Position numbers and translations under genes: made by a program. 64,000 bases of DNA from NCBI GenBank assembly GCA_013054445.1, contig JAAMPI010000039.1, positions 1 to 64,000 on the forward strand. The letters run 5' to 3'. Shown one piece after another: positions 57,898-64,000 of this stretch. Positions within the stretch are counted from its first letter, which is position 1; each line of letters starts with the position of its first letter. The notes below the pieces were generated by a model that saw only the letters and a program-made list of their open reading frames with translations, was not told where the DNA came from and searched no databases. Origin of the DNA: Cudoniella acicularis (lineage: Eukaryota; Ascomycota; Leotiomycetes; Helotiales; Helotiaceae).

Positions 57898-59764
57898 AGT
57901 TGAAGCACGCGAATGGTTGAGTCTAATGGCATACAAATTTGACAATTCTCATGGAGACCAAGTCTTTTATATTGTGTCCCACAGTTGAGTTGAGCAACCA
58001 ATATAAGGGTACACGAACTGAAAATGTGCTTTGCTTTCTCGGGTATTTTCGTGTTATTTGGGTTGTTAGGACCAAGAAGAGACCCGACACCAAAGCACTT
58101 CAACACACATGTTTTCTCAGCATTTCTGGAAGTTTTCTATCACTGCTCGATGGCTCGAGTCAGAACGATTTGTTGCACATCGCATTCCACGTTTTTTATG
58201 CCACATCCACGTGGGTGCCCCACTTGCTGGCTTTCAACACGTGAATACCACATGGTGTTTCTCCGAAGTTTAGTTACTGGAGAGTAATTGCTTGCTACAA
58301 TGCAACCTGTCAGAATGGTTTGCTTCAAAATAGTAATAAAGAGTCTCCTGCTTGACAACAATCCTTTACGTATCTCGTTGTGAGGGCCCCTCTCCTCGGA
58401 AACCTATATTCCAAGACTAAAGAACCTCACCGCTAATTGTGCTTTCGTCAGCCAACCTTCGCACCTCTTACCCGGGTTTGATTTCTTCGGAGAAAATGCT
58501 GTTTTTGACCTAAACTAAATAGAGTACTACCATTTGAAATCGAGAATAGTCTCCCCTCACCGTCTCTGCATGTCTTCGGGAACCTTCCGAGAGTCCCGTT
58601 AAGCCTAAAGCACTCTGGCGGGATTGAAAGAAGTCCAAGAAGACTATGGTTATCTACCGAGCCTGTCGGAGAATTTTAACTGAAAAGTGCGATATGCAAC
58701 AATCAAAGTTATGAAGCATAGTTGCGCTCATATTGGGTTGGTCCTGCTACTACAAGTTGTAAGACCTTGGATTAATCCCGTGCACAGTACTGCTCTAGGC
58801 CCCTAGCAGATTTTGTACCCTACCATCACGGGCCGTTTAAATTTTTATTTTCCGATTTGATAGCAGTTCGAACTACTGTCACTCGACCGTTTTGCGAACT
58901 GTTTGGGGGCTGTTTTGAAGGAGATCATGTTTCGAAACGAGTCAAACTTACCCCTTTTCGGGTAAGTTTGCGGATTCACGGATCTGACCGTGCCCTTTTG
59001 ACCTTTTGTTCTTACAGGTAAATCGTTGTTCATTGCACATGTCACCCATTCATACTACTCCCAGCAGTCGCTTGGCTGAAAGAAACTCCATAGTTCTGAC
59101 AGCCGCATAGAGTTGTCACGCATCTCGGCTCGTTTCGCGACCACTTTATACTTTCCGGTCTGGGCGGTCTTAGTACCCGTTGCGGGTATACCCCTGGAAA
59201 GTATCCAAGCTCTGGCGGTGGCGAACATTGCCTTGTGACCTACATTCTGTCCTCTATCTATCATAATCCGTATCATTGTGCTTTTCTTTTTTCCTACGGT
59301 CTTACCCTTCTGATTCAATGGCAACTTGGCGCGAATGTCCTCAAACTCAAATTAATCATTAATATACTTGACAGTTGAAGAAGGCGAAATTGTTCGATTT
59401 GGGCAGGGTTCCCATAATTATTCCACATATTCGTTAATGGAGCGAAGATGACTATTGTACTAACGGACGAGGACAATGGCGGATTTCCAACCGCACCGGG
59501 AGTTCAAGTCAATGAACTAGGCCCCGCGGTGATAGCACTAGGCTAGATGTTAGGAAATGTGGTATCAAGGGCCAACGAACAGCTCCTGTCACATCGAGAC
59601 TGGCTTGCTCAGCACACCTCACTCAACAACAACAACGAAGACGATGACAATGAAGAAACCACCCTTCACCAAGACATCATTCCAATACACCCACCTTCCG
59701 CCCTCATCACCCCACCCCACTACCACCACCACCTCGCCTCCTCCAAATCCGGCAAAACCAAGTA
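57898..59764. other. Intergenic with a strong hairpin
   Basis: Short frames only. A perfect 11-bp stem with a 6-nt loop lies at 58943-58970. Frames at 58845-59324 (-) are basic and may be transposon debris, but show no certain motif. Confidence 0.45.
58943..58970. repeat. Perfect 11-bp stem, 6-nt loop
   Basis: CAAACTTACCC at 58943-58953 and GGGTAAGTTTG at 58960-58970. No T-run or adjacent gene end explains it. Confidence 0.65.
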
Positions 59765-60598
59765 GTACCCGTCTTCGACTGCCCCTCGCAAATCCAAACC
59801 GCGACCTCCTTAGCCGCCTCCAACATCTCCAACATCTCCCTCTCGGCCTCGAAATCCATCTTCTCCATCCAGCAAAGCGCCAGCTCTGCCACCTTTTCTG
59901 CACAACCATCAGCTTCCGCAGCCGTGATATCAGCTCAAGCTGTTAGTAATTCCGTCATCTCGAGTGCGAGTAGTGCGGTAGCGAGTGTGAGTTCTGTGCT
60001 AGCGATTGTGCACAGTAGTGCGAGTGCGATGGTAAGCAGTACGAGGGAGGTGGCTAGTAGTGCTCAAGGTTTGTTTTGTTTCTTTTTCCATTTTCCACTC
60101 CCCCTGTTACTTACCCCGCGTTTCTTCTCCTCGACCGATACTTACAAATACTGATAATGGCGAAACAGCACAAGCACAAGCTTCTATCTTATCCACCACT
60201 CCCAAGCTGCGCTCTCTATCCAGGGGCCCCGTGTCGACGCGATGAACGCCACTCGTTTCGCCCTCGTCGTCACTTTCTCCATCATCGGCTCCTCTTTACT
60301 CTCTATTCTCGCTTACTATCTTCTCTCCCGGTGTCGTCACCGCGGTAAACGCAGAAGAGAAAAGGAAAGGAGAGAAATAGAAGACAAGATTCGTAGCCAG
60401 TATCTCGGTTCAAGAGATGGAAGGAGTTTCGACAGTAGAAGGGGTTTGTCTCGTGATAGGGAAAGGAGTTTTGGGTATAGAGAGAGGGAGAAGGAGGATG
60501 CGGAGGCGATTTTGGCGGAGTTTCCTTTGCCGCTTCCGAATACTTCTGCGGTGAATCAGAGGAATACGGTCGCTGGGTTGGTGGGAAGAGGGATATAG
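59765..60598 (+). CDS. Ser/Ala-rich single-pass membrane protein; 5' end unresolved
   Basis: The exon ending at 60068 encodes VPVFDCPSQIQTATSLAASN and a long Ser/Ala/Val helix (SVISSASSAVASVSSVLAIV). A GT-AG intron (60069..60206) with acceptor CCCAAG joins in phase to SIQGPRVDAMNATRFALVVT, then the TM segment FSIIGSSLLSILAYYLLSR and a highly charged cytoplasmic tail (KRRREKERREIEDKIR). The frame stops at 60598. One base over, coding-like sequence continues (RPVPTGMVSAPVLSRENALT, PEKPDEPPRF, then an intron and SWLEET), so a one-base break at about 60560-60590 may have shortened it. First exon(s) upstream of 59765 are not clear. Family known in Pezizomycotina; function unknown. Confidence 0.55.
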
Positions 60599-61273
60599 AG
60601 GGGATGGGGGGAGAGGCGAGGCAGAGACCGGTTCCCACCGGGATGGTCTCGGCGCCGGTGTTGTCAAGGGAAAATGCCTTGACCTATGATCCTGAGAAAC
60701 CGGATGAGCCGCCTAGGTTTAGAAGTGTAAGTCTTTTTTCCTTCCTTCCCCGTTATTCCTGTTTGGTTAAATTTCCGTTTGTGAAGAAGTAGCTAATGAT
60801 TCTGAAATGAACAGTGGCTAGAAGAAACATAAATACAGCGCTGGCTAGTCCTGTTCCCTATAATGGGCAGAGGAAGAGGAGTAAGAGTACGCCTGGAGTT
60901 GGGGTTGGGCAAGTTGCGGTGGTGCCTGGGAAATATAGGATTGAGAATAATAACCATGTTTCCTCTATCTTTGTGCTCTCAACAACAGGTAGTTTTGATA
61001 AACAAATTTGAAGACGGTCTCAAAGCAGTTTCTTTTATTTTCAATATTAGTGATTAGGTTAATCCTATTAATTAAAGTCGTGCTATATTATCTAGCAAGA
61101 TCAACTTATTTTAGCTAATATACCGACCCATTCAAAACAAGGTAAATTAACTTGCGTAAAGGTGGTAAATTTTATTTATCTCGAGTAGCATTGATGAGAA
61201 AGCGGCCCAAACTTTCGACTTCTCTCTCTGATTCCCCATACAAGTTCCGTTGTAGCACATCACGTACTGAACC

Positions 61274-62513
61274 TCAGTAGCTATAACAAAGGAGATTTGA
61301 ATGAGTCGACATGACCTGTGATACCGGCTTATCTTCCGCCAACCCAAACATCCGCAAAGCATCTGTCAGCTGAGCTTTTTCAGTGGAGTGGTGTGCCCGC
61401 TTGCCATGATAAGCTAAAAGCCGCTCCCGAGGAAGTTTTTGTTGCCATAACCACCACAATCTATCAAGCTGAGCATGGTGGAGGAAGAAAACAGGATCAT
61501 ACGGTGCAGTGAAGCTAAAAAAGTCACCACGTACTCCATTGGGGATGGTGGAATGTGGGCCATTCTCCACTGCCAGGAAGAACTTCTCATAGTCTGGCTG
61601 CCGCATAATCTTTTCAACAACTTCTGGTCGAACACCAGCGCCTGAGAAAACTCCCTTGTCGTTAATTCCATCCCCAAAACCTCGAGAGAGGCAATGGGGA
61701 TCATACCTGGTGCCGTAGAAAAGCGCAGTTTGGCCCGCAAAAGGCCCGTCCACAACGCAGCGGCCGTGGCCCAAGACGATTTCACCTGTGGAATTTCCGT
61801 CGCCACCAAAGCCATTTTCAGAATCCCATACTGGAGCTTTGGTGATTTTCTCCCAATCAAGAGTCCAGTCCCAATACCTGCCGAAACTTAGTCAACCATT
61901 TGGAGGCAGCGTTGGGAGGGAACTTTTCATACGGTAGGTTGCCATTGTATTCACAATCTTCCTTCAATGATTTTTCATAGACGTGGATGAAGTAACGATG
62001 CCATGGATAGAAAGCAGCAGAGCCGTGTGCTAGTGAACTCTTTAGAAGGTAGTTCGATTGAAGCAAAATAATTCACCACTTACTGCCGCCACTGACTTGA
62101 GCGTGGGCCCATGGGAAGTCATCGTACAAAGTCCCATTGGGTGTTAGTCTTGACGGTGTTCGCCCAAGACATTTGACAGCATTGATATAATTCTTCTTCT
62201 CTGCTCGGCTCAAGCTCCTCCATTCTCTCCGAATTGATGGCTGAGAGCAAGACGTTTTAACTTCATCTCCTGTTGGTTGTAATCCCACGATTGTTTTCCA
62301 AAATACAGCAAGTAATACAAAAGTGATGGGAGGTAACAAAAGGATAATGCTGATTCGCAGTTTTCGATGCCTAACAATGCTCTCTGACTGCTGCTTGAAC
62401 TCGGTATCATTACGATCAGAGCTCGGCAAAGGAGAATACCGCCACTTAGAAAGCGTGAATGTTCCAATAGTCATTTTGAAAGACTTAACGACTACAAAAC
62501 TGCAATAAGCCAT
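61274..62513 (-). CDS. Tyrosinase-domain copper oxidase with N-terminal membrane anchor
   Basis: Exons 62513..62097, 62039..61933 and 61877..61274 total 1128 nt, 375 residues. A second ATG lies at 62474. A basic stretch and TM segment (ISIILLLPPITFVLLAVFW, about residues 53-71) make it a signal-anchor protein. CuA: DDFPWAHAQ, LAHGSAAFYPWHRYFIHVYE. The central YWDWTLDWEK is typical. CuB: ENGPHSTIP, NGVRGDFFSFTAPYDP, VFFLHHAQLDRLWWLWQ. Short tyrosinases of this type (UstQ and relatives) hydroxylate or cross-link peptide and small-molecule products in fungal secondary-metabolite clusters. Its neighbour at 63565 is UstYa-like, supporting such a role. Intron phases agree; the first donor is GTCAGT, with GTAAGT 13 nt on giving the wrong frame. 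Confidence 0.85.
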
Positions 62514-63564
62514 ATGATGAGGAAGATAGGAGGAGGGGAGGCCGATGGACCCTGAGAATCTGAGATCCGATTTCGGTCACGGAAAGTGTTCAAAGGAGAG
62601 TTGTATCTCTTACCCCCACCATGACTCCATGGAGAATTGGATAAATAGAAGTCAACTTTCCTCAATAAAAGACAATGCAGCATAAATGCATGCGTGACAT
62701 GCTCGTGTCACCACCGATCTCGAATCTCCCTAACCATTGAAATTTTTGTGATCGTAAAACGAGTATACTCCTCGCAAGTGAGTCGGGATCTCCTCCATGG
62801 CTCCACAATCATGGCTGTGCCCTAGCATGATTTCCCCGCAGATTCTTATGCATGCTCTGTTGGCCGGACTTCCTCTCCGCAGAACAGCCGAAGTATCTTG
62901 CCTTGCTTATACCCCTGCAGTATGTTAGCCTTACTTGCGCTTCTTGTCTCGCTGTGCATAAGCGGTGAGTAGGTAAGAAGATAGGTCATGAATACGGCTT
63001 TTACGTGAAGTGAAAAGGGGGGTTATGGCAGACTCGTGGGAANCTCTCCCCAACAAGCACTGCATTCAATAATTTCAATTGATTCCCTTCCACAACCTCT
63101 CAAGATCCGCGCCCACTTCATCCACACGCACTATCCATTCAGAGTCCTCACTCCCTTGTTAAACAGCTTGCATGACAGTACTGATCAAGATTCCTGCCCG
63201 CGAAAGATCAGCTAATTCGCCGGGTTGTTCTTAAAATTCATATACACTCTAATTTCTTCGTGCTACCCTCAAAAATGCTCGCCTATTGGTGACCAGTAAT
63301 TATCCTTGGCTTTCAACCTCCGACGACATGATCTGTGAACAAACTCCTTATTGGTAGCTTGTCAAAAATCCTTCACGTATATCTGCCACTGTCAGTTGCG
63401 AAAAAGGGTTTGGAAAGTAAGAAACCCAGCCTTTTTTAACTCGCCTGCCAGAACATGCTCTGCTGCCTTTCAGGAAAGTCCCACTTGAATGGATTGGCAC
63501 ATTTAGTCATGTCTTGTTCAAGGTCAAGATGTTCTCAGTTGAATACTGAATTTTACATTTCTAT
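62514..63564. other. Intergenic between tyrosinase and UstYa-like gene
   Basis: No precursor-like repeat peptide gene seen. One ambiguous base (N) at 63043. Both flanking genes are on the minus strand, so this is the tyrosinase promoter side. Confidence 0.5.
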
Positions 63565-64000
63565 TTAACAAAAAAGATACTTGATTTTCCCTTTGACCTG
63601 AATTTCGTCACGGTCGGGTGTCCTGTCAAGGAGATGCAAAATGTGCATCAAGCAGTGACGTCCATGCCCATAATCTCCTGCCATAGAATCGACTCTGCTT
63701 CCAGACTTTACTGCTTCGTAGAATCGAAGCAGCACAAAAACACAATGTGCCGAGTGTTCACGTTGTGTTGTCCACCACCACCCTTCATCCAGATTCGAAA
63801 GCTCTTGATGTGTCAATTCCTTCTCTCCCTCCTTGTCGGCCCAATATTTCCACGGTGAAGAGCCAGCGTGTGCAATGAATTCATCTGTCCCTGACCGTTG
63901 GCATGAAGGAGGCATCCAGCTCACTGCCAAATCATCAAAAATACATCCGAGCTCTAAAGCCTCCATGCTCGAATTACCACAGCTGGTAGTCTTCTCAGCA
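63565..64000 (-). CDS. UstYa-like (DUF3328) oxidase family protein, 5' part outside window
   Basis: The frame is open from base 64000 to the stop at 63565 (about 144 residues). It reads CGNSSMEALELGCIFDDLAV then SWMPPSC, the CGxSxxEA...GCxFD start of the conserved region, and carries two HXXHC motifs: HSAHC in TQREHSAHCVFVLLRFY and HGRHC in DYGHGRHCLMHIL. These define UstYa-family proteins, which carry out oxidative cyclisation or other oxidations in fungal RiPP (dikaritin) and related pathways. The N-terminus with its membrane anchor should lie right of the window. Same strand as the tyrosinase. Confidence 0.8.
   Translation of the reverse strand, partial: AEKTTSCGNSSMEALELGCIFDDLAVSWMPPSCQRSGTDEFIAHAGSSPWKYWADKEGEKELTHQELSNLDEGWWWTTQREHSAHCVFVLLRFYEAVKSGSRVDSMAGDYGHGRHCLMHILHLLDRTPDRDEIQVKGKIKYLFC

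Noticed and set aside
60069..60206. Apparent frame shift before the TM segment of the Ser-rich membrane protein
   Set aside because: Choosing acceptor CCCAAG at 60206 joins the frames in phase, so no break is needed.

Overview
The window is nuclear DNA of a filamentous ascomycete (Pezizomycotina). Evidence is the short GT-AG introns of about 45-60 bp with CTRAY-type branch sites, two HET-domain genes, DUF8021, UstYa-like and patatin/RING receptor families, a Whi3 RNA-binding protein, and AT-rich, RIP-like repeat remnants. The mix of families suggests Leotiomycetes (Helotiales); that is inference. One N (63043) and several single-base frame breaks point to a draft assembly.

Layout. 1-928: end of a DUF255 (YyaL/SSP411) protein. 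2938-4861: HET-domain gene with one frame break. 4971-6659: folylpolyglutamate synthase-like gene with one frame break. 6.7-15.6 kb: gene-poor, with a decayed coiled-coil gene, two copies of a diverged repeat and an intron-bearing tRNA-Gly. 15.67-17.40: Whi3. 19.5-20.5: secreted DUF8021 protein. 21.5-26.4: a ten-exon, 1433-residue receptor-like protein (zinc finger, P-loop GTPase, RING, patatin fold). 27.1-28.3: NmrA-like reductase. 29.2-30.4: Rsr1/Bud1 GTPase. 32.9-35.6: broken FAD oxid-oreductase beside an intact SDR. 36.3-38.8: broken HET gene. 39-42 kb: a GGGTACCC-rich repeat block, then a broken secreted-protein gene. 43.1-45.3: large membrane protein. 45.4-54.2: accessory island with a solo-LTR candidate, inverted repeats, a dead kinase, a broken C2H2-type gene, and a broken subtilisin (S8) protease running into a gasdermin-like segment. 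54.5-57.9: TIM50 and a divergent F-box-like gene. 59.8-60.7: Ser-rich membrane protein. 61.3-64.0: tyrosinase and a UstYa-like oxidase, a pairing known from fungal RiPP and other secondary-metabolite clusters.

How the parts relate. Housekeeping genes (WHI3, RSR1, TIM50, FPGS-like) look ordinary. The accessory stretches are rich in nonself-recognition or cell-death families, many broken by single-base shifts or stops that fit C-to-T or G-to-A change. Best leads: (1) the intact 1433-residue receptor whose patatin fold has lost both catalytic residues; (2) the S8 protease/gasdermin-like junction, which resembles known fungal protease-gasdermin cell-death pairs; (3) the tyrosinase/UstYa pair at the right edge.
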